From contig SXYT01000009.1 of NCBI GenBank assembly GCA_005788205.1, forward strand, positions 1 to 13,019: 13,019 bases of DNA, written 5' to 3'. Source of the DNA: Actinomycetota bacterium. Lineage in GTDB: Bacteria > Actinomycetota > Acidimicrobiia > Acidimicrobiales > Ilumatobacteraceae. This document shows, piece by piece, positions 5,758 through 11,938 of this stretch. A program made the position numbers and the translations under genes. A model generated the notes under the pieces. The model made no database searches and was not told the DNA's origin. It saw only the letters and a program-made list of their open reading frames with translations. Each line of letters starts with the position of its first letter. The stretch's first letter is position 1.

Positions 5758-7077
5758 TTGTTCTCTCGCCTGATGAACATCTTCAAGGTGGAGGATCTCC
5801 GCAGGAAGGTGCTGTTCACCGTCCTGATGATCGCCGTGTACCGGTTCGGCTCGGCCCTGCGGGTTCCCGGCGTGGATCCGGCCGCGGTGGCGCAGCTGAA
5901 GGAGGCCGCCAAGTCGCAGGGAGCTCTCGGCTTCCTCAACTTGTTCTCCGGCGGTGCGTTCGGTTCGTTCTCCATCTTCGCCCTCGGCATCATGCCCTAC
6001 ATCACCTCGAGCATCATCATGCAGGTGCTGAACGTGGTCATCCCGAAGCTGCAGGAATGGCAGGAGATGGGGGCGGTCGGCCAGCGCAAGATCACCCAGA
6101 CCACCCGCTACGTGGCTGTCGTGATCGCGTTGCTCCAGGGTGCCGGCCTCACCTTCATCTTCGGCCAGGGCAACGGTTCGGCCTTCTTCGGCGCCGCCGC
6201 ACAGGCACCAGACGTGGTGCTGCTCGATCCGTTCATGCCGCGGGCACTCCTCGTCATCCCCACCCTCGTGGCAGGCACGGCACTGCTGATGTGGGTCGGT
6301 GAGCTCATCAGCCAGCGCGGCATCTCGAACGGCATGTCAGTGCTGATCTTCGCGTCGGTCGTCGCCGGTCTCCCGTACAGCTACTACTCCATCCTGCAGA
6401 GCAAGAAGTTCGTGGTGTTCGCAGTGCTCGTCGTCGTGTCCGTCGGCGTCCTCATCGCAGTCGTCAGGGTGGAACTGGGCCAGCGCCGGATCCCCGTGCA
6501 GTTCGCCAAGCGGGTGGTGGGCCGCCGCATGACCCAGGGCCAGAGCACGTACATCCCGCTCAAGGTGAACCAGGCCGGCATCGTGCCGATCATCTTCGCC
6601 TCGTCCGTTCTGCTCCTGCCGGTGCTGCTCTCGAACATCCTCGGCAGCGCCGAGGGCTGGCGCGGGTCCGTCGCCGGCTTCGTGAACGACTACCTGGTCA
6701 ACAGCCAGAACCTCGTCTACATCGTGGCCTTCTCGCTGATGATCGTGATGTTCGCGTACTTCTACAACTCCATCGCCTTCGACCCGATCCGCCAGGCGGA
6801 CCAGTTGCGCAAGCAGGGCGGGTTCATCCCGGGCATCAGACCAGGTCCGCAGACGGAGCGTTACCTCGCCAAGACCGTCAACCGGATCACACTCCCCGGT
6901 GCGCTGTTCGTGGCGACCATCGCGATCCTGCCGTACATCATCCTCTGGGTCGGTGACGTCCAGTCGTTCCCGTTCGCAGGCACCACCGTTCTCATCGCCG
7001 TCGGTGTCGCGCTCGAGTTGATGCGCCAGATCGACAGCCAGTTGATGCTGCGCAACTACGAGGGTTTCCTCAAGTAG
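5758..7077 (+). CDS. secY: Protein translocase channel subunit SecY
   Basis: SecY forms the inner-membrane channel for secreted and membrane proteins with SecE and SecG. The 439 residues fit ten transmembrane helices, roughly at 17-33, 71-92, 117-136, 162-183, 189-205, 217-236, 272-293, 317-338, 378-398 and 405-424. Family markers are YRFGSALRVPGVD after helix 1, the plug region near NLFSGGAF (61-68), TSSIIMQVL in helix 2, the cytosolic loop with RRIPVQFAKR (243-252), FDPIRQADQLRKQGGFIPGI and RPGPQTERYL before helix 9. The start is TTG 5758, behind AAGGAG at 5746-5751. No better ATG fits, since the first in-frame ATG (5773) would remove MFSRL, a typical N-terminal amphipathic stretch. Co-transcription with the spc genes is usual. 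Confidence 0.97.
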   Translation: MFSRLMNIFKVEDLRRKVLFTVLMIAVYRFGSALRVPGVDPAAVAQLKEAAKSQGALGFLNLFSGGAFGSFSIFALGIMPYITSSIIMQVLNVVIPKLQEWQEMGAVGQRKITQTTRYVAVVIALLQGAGLTFIFGQGNGSAFFGAAAQAPDVVLLDPFMPRALLVIPTLVAGTALLMWVGELISQRGISNGMSVLIFASVVAGLPYSYYSILQSKKFVVFAVLVVVSVGVLIAVVRVELGQRRIPVQFAKRVVGRRMTQGQSTYIPLKVNQAGIVPIIFASSVLLLPVLLSNILGSAEGWRGSVAGFVNDYLVNSQNLVYIVAFSLMIVMFAYFYNSIAFDPIRQADQLRKQGGFIPGIRPGPQTERYLAKTVNRITLPGALFVATIAILPYIILWVGDVQSFPFAGTTVLIAVGVALELMRQIDSQLMLRNYEGFLK

Positions 7078-7109
7078 GGATCCCCGGGGTTGGGCAGAGA
7101 GAGTCGACG

Positions 7110-7766
7110 ATGATTCCCGGAGCGCGGGTCGTGCTGCTGGGCCGGCAGGGTTCCGGGAAGGGCACCCAGTGCACCCGGCTGTCACGACACTTCGTCGCGC
7201 CCCACATCTCCACTGGCGACATGCTGCGCGCCGCGGTGCGCGAGGGCACCGAGCTCGGCCGTCTCGCGAGAGAGATCATCGATGCCGGCGGTCTCGTCGG
7301 CGACGACATCATGGTCGGGATCGTGGACGAACGCCTGCAGCGCGATGATGCCCAGATCCGCGGCTACATCCTTGACGGTTTCCCCCGCACCGTTTTCCAG
7401 GCCGAGTCACTCGACCGCATCGCGGGGGACAAGCCCCTGCACGTGGCGATCGACCTGGATGTGCCCCGGGCCATGGTTCTCGACCGGCTGTCGCGTCGCC
7501 GCGTCTGCCGGGACTGCGGAACCAACTACCAGTCAACGGGGTCAGACCCCCGTCCCTGGCTGTGCGACACCTGCGGCGGGGACGTGGTGCAACGTGATGA
7601 CGACACCCCCGAGGCCATCAACCGCCGCCTTGACCTGTATGAGTCCCAGACCCAGCCCCTCATCGAGTTCTACGGCCGGACCCGCCGTCTGGAGCGGGTC
7701 GACGGGGTGGGGACCCCCGATGAGGTCTTTGCCAGGCTGACCGGCACCATCGAAAAGCGCCGCTAG
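7110..7766 (+). CDS. adk: Adenylate kinase, long form with four-cysteine LID
   Basis: Adenylate kinase interconverts ATP + AMP and 2 ADP in the cytoplasm. The P-loop is GRQGSGKGTQ at residues 11-20, with Arg-Gln where many relatives have Pro-Pro. The NMP-binding segment has ISTGDMLRAAVREGTELG (33-50). DGFPRT is at 89-94 and QRDDDTPEAINRRL at 161-174. The LID contains two Cys pairs, C133-x2-C136 and C152-x2-C155 (RVCRDCGTNY and WLCDTCGGDV), a structural zinc site in long-form kinases. The 218-residue length matches that form. ATG 7110 follows secY by 32 bases with only a weak purine-rich GAGAGAG. The gene is followed directly by infA, with no map between them. Confidence 0.96.
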   Translation: MIPGARVVLLGRQGSGKGTQCTRLSRHFVAPHISTGDMLRAAVREGTELGRLAREIIDAGGLVGDDIMVGIVDERLQRDDAQIRGYILDGFPRTVFQAESLDRIAGDKPLHVAIDLDVPRAMVLDRLSRRRVCRDCGTNYQSTGSDPRPWLCDTCGGDVVQRDDDTPEAINRRLDLYESQTQPLIEFYGRTRRLERVDGVGTPDEVFARLTGTIEKRR

Positions 7767-7773
7767 GTCCCCA

Positions 7774-7802
7774 TTGGAGGCGCCCCGCTTGGGCGGTAGC
7801 CT
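7774..7802 (+). promoter_or_regulatory. Putative sigma-A-type promoter for infA-rpmJ and downstream genes
   Basis: A -35-like TTGGAG (7774-7779) and a -10-like TAGCCT (7797-7802) are separated by exactly 17 bases, starting 8 bases after the adk stop. The -10 keeps the T-A-x-x-x-T positions most important in actinobacteria. The spacer contains a small inverted repeat, CGCCC/GGGCG (7781-7785 and 7791-7795). Transcription would begin near 7809 and give a leader of about 60 bases before infA. This is pattern-based and untested. Confidence 0.5.
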
Positions 7803-7855
7803 TGCAACTTGTCCCCGTCGCAGGTCTGCTAGGGGCAAAACCTGTCCGTTACCAA

Positions 7856-7871
7856 AGAGGAGGGCCCCCTG
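7856..7871 (+). promoter_or_regulatory. Strong Shine-Dalgarno and CTG start codon of infA
   Basis: AGAGGAGGG at 7856-7864 is the strongest ribosome-binding site in the window. Five bases after GGAGG lies CTG (7869-7871), followed in frame by codons for AKPKEDAIV. No in-frame ATG, GTG or TTG occurs between the promoter and this CTG at a usable distance. The geometry therefore marks CTG as the initiator. GGGGC at 7832-7836 could pair with GCCCC at 7864-7868 and partly occlude the start, which is a weak prediction. Confidence 0.65.
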
Positions 7872-8093
7872 GCCAAGCCAAAGGAAGATGCGATCGTGCT
7901 GGAAGGCACGATTCTTGAGTCCCTGCCGAACGCGATGTTCCGTGTGGAACTCGAGAACGGACACAAGGTGCTCGCGCACATCTCAGGCAAGATGCGCATG
8001 CACTACATCCGCATCCTGCCCGGCGACAAAGTCCAGGTGGAACTCACCCCCTACGACCTCACCCGCGGTCGTATCACATACCGCTTCAAGTGA
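7869..8093 (+). CDS. infA: Translation initiation factor IF-1, CTG start
   Basis: IF-1 binds the 30S A site and helps IF-2 and IF-3 select the start codon. The OB-fold is complete: LEGTILESLPNAMFRVELEN, GHKVLAHISGKMRMHYIRIL and GDKVQVELTPYDLTRGRITY, ending RFK. The first conventional start in frame, GTG 7896, would give 65 residues and cut off the AKPKEDAIV segment that matches the family N-terminus. Starting at CTG 7869 gives 74 residues, the expected length, with initiator Met in the right place behind AGAGGAGGG. I therefore place the start at CTG. CTG initiation is rare and is normally discriminated against by IF-3. A base error turning ATG into CTG is possible. The gene is followed by rpmJ after 7 bases. 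Confidence 0.9.
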   Translation: MAKPKEDAIVLEGTILESLPNAMFRVELENGHKVLAHISGKMRMHYIRILPGDKVQVELTPYDLTRGRITYRFK

Positions 8094-8100
8094 GATCGAC

Positions 8101-8214
8101 ATGAAAGTACGCCCGAGCGTCAAGAAAATTTGTGAGAAGTGCAAGGTCATCCGTCGACACGGTCGCGTGATGGTCCTCTGCGAGAACCCCCGGCACAAGC
8201 AGCGCCAGGGCTGA
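8101..8214 (+). CDS. rpmJ: 50S ribosomal protein L36, zinc-binding type
   Basis: L36 is the smallest large-subunit protein and sits in 23S rRNA near the factor-binding side. The 37 residues MKVRPSVKKICEKCKVIRRH plus GRVMVLCENPRHKQRQG carry the zinc ribbon ligands Cys11, Cys14, Cys27 and His32. ATG 8101 is 7 bases after the infA stop. There is no good Shine-Dalgarno sequence, so translation is probably coupled to infA. The length and sequence match the family exactly. The open frame extends further upstream in another phase of infA, but this is not coding. Confidence 0.97.
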   Translation: MKVRPSVKKICEKCKVIRRHGRVMVLCENPRHKQRQG

Positions 8215-8240
8215 CCAGGAAACCAAGAGGACGAACAGAC

Positions 8241-8618
8241 ATGGCACGTATTTCCGGCGTCGACATCCCGCGCGAGAAGCGCCTCGAGATCTCGCTCACC
8301 TACATCTTCGGCATCGGCCGCTCGACCGCCCAGCGGATCTGCGCCGACACCAACCTCGACAAGAACACGCGCGTGCGCGACCTCACCGAGGACGAGATCA
8401 ACCGCATCCGCGGGTGGGTCGACCAGAACGTGACCGTCGAGGGTGACCTGCGCCGTGACGTGCAGCAGGACATCAAGCGAAAGATCGAGATCGGCTGTCT
8501 CCAGGGCGTGCGGCACCGCAAGGGCCTGCCCGTGCGCGGCCAGCGCACGCACACCACCGCGCGCACCCGCAAGGGGCCGAAGAAGACGGTCGCGAACAAG
8601 AAGAAGGCAGTGAGGTAG
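8241..8618 (+). CDS. rpsM: 30S ribosomal protein S13
   Basis: S13 is in the 30S head and contacts L5 (bridge B1b) and the P-site tRNA. It begins MARISGVDIPREKRLEISLT with YIFGIGRSTAQRI, the helix-two-turn-helix region, and ends with the basic tail GLPVRGQRTHTTARTRKGPK plus KTVANKKKAVR that reaches the tRNA. Length is 125 residues, standard for actinobacteria. ATG 8241 has GAGGA at 8227-8231 with 9-base spacing. A longer open frame reaching into rpmJ exists, but the family N-terminus MARI fixes the start. The partner protein L5 is encoded in the same cluster. Confidence 0.97.
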   Translation: MARISGVDIPREKRLEISLTYIFGIGRSTAQRICADTNLDKNTRVRDLTEDEINRIRGWVDQNVTVEGDLRRDVQQDIKRKIEIGCLQGVRHRKGLPVRGQRTHTTARTRKGPKKTVANKKKAVR

Positions 8619-8625
8619 TCGCGTC

Positions 8626-9024
8626 ATGGCGAAGGCACAGGCAGGCGGACGTCGTCCGCGCAAGCGCGAGCGCAAGAATGTCACCACGGGAGTGGTGCAC
8701 ATCAAGAGCTCGTTCAACAACACGATCGTCTCGATCACCGACACCGAGGGCAACGTTCTCGCATGGGCATCGTCCGGCGGCGTCGGCTTCAAGGGCTCGC
8801 GCAAGTCGACCCCCTTCGCCGCGCAGCAGGCAGCCGAGAAGGCAGCCAAGGCCGCCATGGAGCACGGTCTCCGTCGCGCAGAGGTGCACGTGAAGGGTCC
8901 GGGCTCAGGTCGCGACACCGCACTGCGCTCCGTCCAGAACGTCGGCATCGAAGTGACCGGCATCAAGGACGTCACCCCCGTCCCTCACAACGGCTGCCGC
9001 CAGCCGAAGCGTCGTAGGAGCTAA
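8626..9024 (+). CDS. rpsK: 30S ribosomal protein S11
   Basis: S11 lines the mRNA exit channel on the 30S platform. Diagnostic blocks are GVVHIKSSFNNTIVSITDTE, WASSGGVGFKGSRKSTPFAA, VHVKGPGSGRDTALRSVQNV, and the C-terminal VTPVPHNGCRQPKRRRS. Length 132 is normal, with a basic N-terminus (GGRRPRKRERKN). ATG 8626 follows the rpsM stop by 7 bases. Its Shine-Dalgarno GAGGT (8612-8616) overlaps that stop, so ribosomes finishing S13 are well placed to start S11. Confidence 0.98.
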   Translation: MAKAQAGGRRPRKRERKNVTTGVVHIKSSFNNTIVSITDTEGNVLAWASSGGVGFKGSRKSTPFAAQQAAEKAAKAAMEHGLRRAEVHVKGPGSGRDTALRSVQNVGIEVTGIKDVTPVPHNGCRQPKRRRS

Positions 9025-9027
9025 CTC

Positions 9028-9639
9028 ATGGCCCGTTACACCGGACCCAAGGTGCGCATCTCGCGCCGCCTCAACACCAACATCTTCGAGAACGCCAAGG
9101 GCTCCAAGGCCCTCGACCGTCGTCCCTTCCCGCCGGGTGCACACGGCCGCACGCGCCGCCGCAACGCGGGCAGCGAGTACCTCGCCCAGCTGCAGGAGAA
9201 GCAGAAGGCCAAGTACATCTACGGCGTCCTCGAGCGCCAGTTCCGCAACACCTACGAGGAAGCGAACCGTCTTGCCGGTCCCACCGGCGAGAACCTGCTG
9301 CGCCTCCTCGAGCAGCGCCTCGACAATGTCGTCTTCCGCGCCGGTTGGGCCAGCACCCGGCCCCAGGCACGCCAGTTCGTCAGCCACGGCCTCATCCAGG
9401 TCGACGGCAAGCGCGTCAACATCGCTTCGTACCGCGTGAAGAAGGGTCAGGTCGTGTCGCTGTCGCCGAAGGCACAGAACCTCATCCAGATCCAGCACAA
9501 CATCGACACCCTCGACCGTCCGCTCGTCGGCTGGCTCGAGGGTGGTTCAAACCAGGTCACCGTCCGTGAGCTCCCGCAGCGCGAGAACATTGACGTCCCC
9601 GTCCGCGAGCAGCTCATCGTCGAGCTCTACTCGAAGTAA
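9028..9639 (+). CDS. rpsD: 30S ribosomal protein S4, cysteine-free type
   Basis: S4 nucleates 16S rRNA folding and in some bacteria represses the alpha operon. The N-terminal region MARYTGPKVRISRRLNTNIF and RPFPPGAHGRTRRRNAGSEY contains no cysteines, so the zinc site of the C+ form is absent. The S4 RNA-binding domain is seen at RLDNVVFRAGWASTRPQARQ and FVSHGLIQVDGKRVNIASYR (about residues 96-135). It ends PVREQLIVELYSK at 203 residues, the standard length. ATG 9028 lies 3 bases after the rpsK stop, with AGGAG at 9016-9020. Confidence 0.98.
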   Translation: MARYTGPKVRISRRLNTNIFENAKGSKALDRRPFPPGAHGRTRRRNAGSEYLAQLQEKQKAKYIYGVLERQFRNTYEEANRLAGPTGENLLRLLEQRLDNVVFRAGWASTRPQARQFVSHGLIQVDGKRVNIASYRVKKGQVVSLSPKAQNLIQIQHNIDTLDRPLVGWLEGGSNQVTVRELPQRENIDVPVREQLIVELYSK

Positions 9640-9669
9640 CCGCGAGAAACTTCCCCAAAGGAGAGCACC

Positions 9670-10602
9670 ATGCTTGTCATTCAGCGCCCCACAGTCGAGG
9701 CTCTCGGCGAGGACCACCCGACCCGCCAGCGGTTCGCCGTCGGCCCGCTTGAGCCCGGTTTCGGCCACACCAGCGGCAACTCGATGCGTCGTGCCCTGCT
9801 GTCGTCCATCCCGGGTGCCGCGATCACCACGGTGAAGTTCGACAACGCCCAGCACGAGTTCACCACCATCACCGGCATGACCGAGGACATCACCGAGTTC
9901 ATCATGAACCTGAAGGATGTCGTGGTGAGCAGCGAGAGTGACGAACCCGTCGTCATCCGCGTCGACGTGAAGGGCCCGAAGGGCCTGACCGCCGGTGACC
10001 TCGAGTTGCCGACCGGTGTCGAGATCCTCAACCCTGATCTTCACCTCGCCACGCTGAACTCCAGCGGTCACCTTGCGCTCGACATCACGATCGAGCGTGG
10101 TCGCGGGTACATGTCGACCGACCGCGACGCGGACAGCCGCATCATCGGTGTCATCCCGATCGACGCGATCTTCTCGCCCGTCCGTCGCGTGATGTTCGAG
10201 GTGGAGCCCACCCGCGTGGCCCAGAGCACCAACTTCGACCGTCTCGTCCTTGACATCGAGACCGACGGCTCCATCTCACCGCGCGAGGCACTCGCTTCGG
10301 CAGCCGCGACTCTGCGGTCGCTCGTCGATCTCATCGCAACGCTGTCCGAGGAGCCCCAGGCACTCGAGCTGAGTGAGCCCGTCGGGGCGAGCGTCGGCGT
10401 GCCGGACCTGGACCTGCCCATCGAGGATCTTGACCTGTCGGAGCGCCCGCGCAACTGCCTCAAGCGTGCACAGGTCAACACAATCGGCGAGCTCGTCCTC
10501 AAGTCCACCGACGACCTGCTGAACATCACCAACTTCGGCCAGAAGAGTCTGGACGAGATCCTCCAGAAGCTCGACGAGCGCGGCCTCAGCCTGCGCTCTT
10601 GA
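9670..10602 (+). CDS. rpoA: DNA-directed RNA polymerase subunit alpha
   Basis: Alpha dimers scaffold RNA polymerase assembly, and the C-terminal domain contacts UP elements and activators. The N-terminal domain (about 1-230) has EPGFGHTSGNSMRRALLSSI, ITGMTEDITEFIMNLKDVVV and IERGRGYMSTDRDADSRIIG, plus PVRRVMFEVEPTRV. A linker rich in acidic residues (about 228-248) leads to the C-terminal domain with SERPRNCLKRAQVNTIGELV and NFGQKSLDEILQKLDERGLS. Arg259 and Asn262-Cys263 correspond to the Escherichia coli DNA-contacting Arg265/Asn268/Cys269 region. Length 310 is slightly short for actinobacteria, which often carry a longer acidic tail after GLSL. ATG 9670 has AAAGGAG at 9657-9663. Confidence 0.98.
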   Translation: MLVIQRPTVEALGEDHPTRQRFAVGPLEPGFGHTSGNSMRRALLSSIPGAAITTVKFDNAQHEFTTITGMTEDITEFIMNLKDVVVSSESDEPVVIRVDVKGPKGLTAGDLELPTGVEILNPDLHLATLNSSGHLALDITIERGRGYMSTDRDADSRIIGVIPIDAIFSPVRRVMFEVEPTRVAQSTNFDRLVLDIETDGSISPREALASAAATLRSLVDLIATLSEEPQALELSEPVGASVGVPDLDLPIEDLDLSERPRNCLKRAQVNTIGELVLKSTDDLLNITNFGQKSLDEILQKLDERGLSLRS

Positions 10603-10629
10603 TCCCGGACTGATCGAAGGAGAGACACC

Positions 10630-10998
10630 ATGGCAACACCACGTCGCGCCCCCCGCTTCGGCGGCAGTGCCGCGCACCAGCGCCTGATGATGGCGAACCT
10701 GGCCGCGTCGCTCTTCGCCGCAGAGGGCATCGTCACCACCGAGGCGAAGGCGAAGGCCCTCCGTCCGGTGGCCGAGAAGCTCATCACCAAGGCCAAGAAG
10801 GCACGGCCCGACTCGCCGATGCGCATCCACCGGATCCGCCAGATCCAGGCCGTGCTCGGTGACAAGGAGATGACCACCAAGCTCGTCGATGAGGTTGCCC
10901 CGCGGTACCTCCAGCGAAGCGGCGGCTACACCCGCATCCTCAAGCTCGGCACCCGCCAGGGCGACGCCGCGCCGATGGCGCGGATCGAACTGGTCTGA
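10630..10998 (+). CDS. rplQ: 50S ribosomal protein L17
   Basis: L17 sits near the tunnel exit of the large subunit. The N-terminal signature is slightly divergent (MATPRRAPRFGGSAAHQRLM) but the following MANLAASLFAAEGIVTTEAK and AKALRPVAEKLITKAKK are typical. The C-terminus RSGGYTRILKLGTRQGDAAP ends MARIELV as in the family. Length is 122 residues. ATG 10630 has a strong AAGGAGAG at 10617-10624. This is the last ribosomal gene before truA. The transcript would meet an intrinsic terminator 40 bases beyond the stop, inside truA. Confidence 0.98.
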   Translation: MATPRRAPRFGGSAAHQRLMMANLAASLFAAEGIVTTEAKAKALRPVAEKLITKAKKARPDSPMRIHRIRQIQAVLGDKEMTTKLVDEVAPRYLQRSGGYTRILKLGTRQGDAAPMARIELV

Positions 10999-11009
10999 GG
11001 CAACCGCCG

Positions 11010-11822
11010 GTGACCGCACCGGAAATCGCAGAACTCGACGGGCTCGCCACACGGCGAGCCCGTTTTGTTGTGGCCTACAACGGCGCGGCGTTCCATGGGT
11101 TCGCCGCCAATCACGGCGTGACGACCGTGGAGGGAGAACTGACCCGCGCGGTGTCGACCGTGGTGCGGGTGCCGGTGGAGTTCTCCGTTGCGGGTCGCAC
11201 CGATGCCGGGGTTCACGCCCGCGCCCAGGTCATCAGTTGCGATCTCCCGGGTACCACCGATCTCGACGCGTTGACGAACAGTGTGAACGCACTGTGCCGG
11301 CCCCACATCGCCATCCGTGACGCGCAGTGGGCAGAGCCCGGGTTCGACGCGCGTTTCTCCGCCACGTGGCGTCACTACAGGTACGTGGTGCTGAACACCG
11401 CGACCCCCGACCCGATGCTCCTCGACCGGGCATGGCACGTGCGCGAATCGTTGTCCCTGCCGCTCATGAACCTGGCGTGCGACGGCCTGATGGGGGAGCA
11501 GGACTTCACGAGTTTCTGCCGTCGCCCCGACACCCCCGGGGGTGCGGAGCCAGCGAGCATGAAGAGGTACCTGATGTCCGCGCGGTGGAAAGACAACGGT
11601 GACGGGTGCCTCGAGTTCGACATCCGTGCGAACGCTTTCTGCCACCAGATGGTTCGCTCCATCACTGGTTTCCTCGTGGAGGTCGGCCTCCGTCGCCGGC
11701 CCGCCTCCGACACGCGGGGGGTCATCCTCGGCCGCGACCGTCGTCTCGTCCCGCTCCTTGCCCCTCCGCAGGGTCTCACCCTGTGGAAAGTGGGTTATGA
11801 CGGGGTCCGCGTCCATCCCTGA
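11010..11822 (+). CDS. truA: tRNA pseudouridine(38-40) synthase TruA
   Basis: TruA converts uridines 38-40 of tRNA anticodon stems to pseudouridine. The catalytic Asp is D65 in AGRTDAGVHARAQ (61-73). Other family blocks are FVVAYNGAAFHGFA (19-32), FDARFSATWRHYRYVVLN (112-129), GEQDFTSFCRRP (162-173), NAFCHQMVRSITGFLVEVG (208-226) and APPQGLTLWKVGY (251-263). The 270-residue length is normal. The likely start is GTG 11010, 11 bases after rplQ, with GAGG (10997-11000) overlapping the rplQ stop. A start at GTG 11070 would remove part of the first beta strand. A perfect terminator hairpin occupies codons 10-20, so expression may depend on translation coupled to rplQ. Asn24 replaces the Asp seen in many YDG motifs. 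Confidence 0.95.
   Translation: MTAPEIAELDGLATRRARFVVAYNGAAFHGFAANHGVTTVEGELTRAVSTVVRVPVEFSVAGRTDAGVHARAQVISCDLPGTTDLDALTNSVNALCRPHIAIRDAQWAEPGFDARFSATWRHYRYVVLNTATPDPMLLDRAWHVRESLSLPLMNLACDGLMGEQDFTSFCRRPDTPGGAEPASMKRYLMSARWKDNGDGCLEFDIRANAFCHQMVRSITGFLVEVGLRRRPASDTRGVILGRDRRLVPLLAPPQGLTLWKVGYDGVRVHP
11038..11069 (+). terminator. Intrinsic terminator embedded in the 5' coding region of truA
   Basis: An 11-bp perfect stem, ACGGGCTCGCC (11038-11048) with GGCGAGCCCGT (11053-11063), encloses the loop ACAC and is followed at once by a T-rich run, TTTTGTT (11063-11069). In the truA frame the run is read by CGT-TTT-GTT, three T-ending codons in a gene that otherwise prefers G/C endings. This argues that the T-tract is selected. 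It would end the alpha-operon transcript after rplQ unless ribosomes translating truA melt the stem. Confidence 0.8.
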
Positions 11823-11848
11823 AGAAGCGATTTTGGCCTCGTTCCCCG

Positions 11849-11878
11849 TTGTGAGGCGGTGCCGGGGCCTCGTATCCT
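11849..11878 (+). promoter_or_regulatory. Putative promoter for rplM-rpsI
   Basis: TTGTGA (11849-11854) and TATCCT (11873-11878) form a -35/-10 pair with an 18-base spacer in the 116-base gap after truA. The predicted transcription start is near 11885. L13-S9 operons usually have their own promoter, which fits. Recognised by pattern only. Confidence 0.55.
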
Positions 11879-11885
11879 TCACTGT

Positions 11886-11934
11886 CCCCGTGTGACGGGG
11901 CGGCGGGTCGGTTGGCGACCCCCACAAAGGAAAG
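11886..11934 (+). promoter_or_regulatory. Structured leader of rplM with two hairpins and ribosome-binding site
   Basis: Two consecutive stem-loops lie just after the predicted transcription start. CCCCG (11886-11890) pairs with CGGGG (11896-11900) around TGTGA. GGGTCG (11905-11910) pairs with CGACCC (11916-11921) around GTTGG. The Shine-Dalgarno AAAGGAAAG (11926-11934) follows 4 bases later. Leaders of rplM operons are known in several bacteria to be autoregulated by L13. Whether this one is can only be inferred. Confidence 0.45.
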
Positions 11935-11938
11935 TCTC

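Noticed and set aside
6337..7185. 282-codon minus-strand frame opposite secY
   Set aside because: His/Asp/Glu-rich antisense of the SecY membrane helices, with no motif and no start signal.
7896..8093. IF-1 starting at GTG 7896
   Set aside because: It would remove the conserved AKPKEDAIV segment and has no Shine-Dalgarno sequence at the right distance, unlike CTG 7869.
11912..11938. Longer L13 starting at TTG 11912
   Set aside because: The added residues lie within the hairpin leader, have no family support, and ATG 11939 has a good ribosome-binding site and the standard MGTYSPK-type start.
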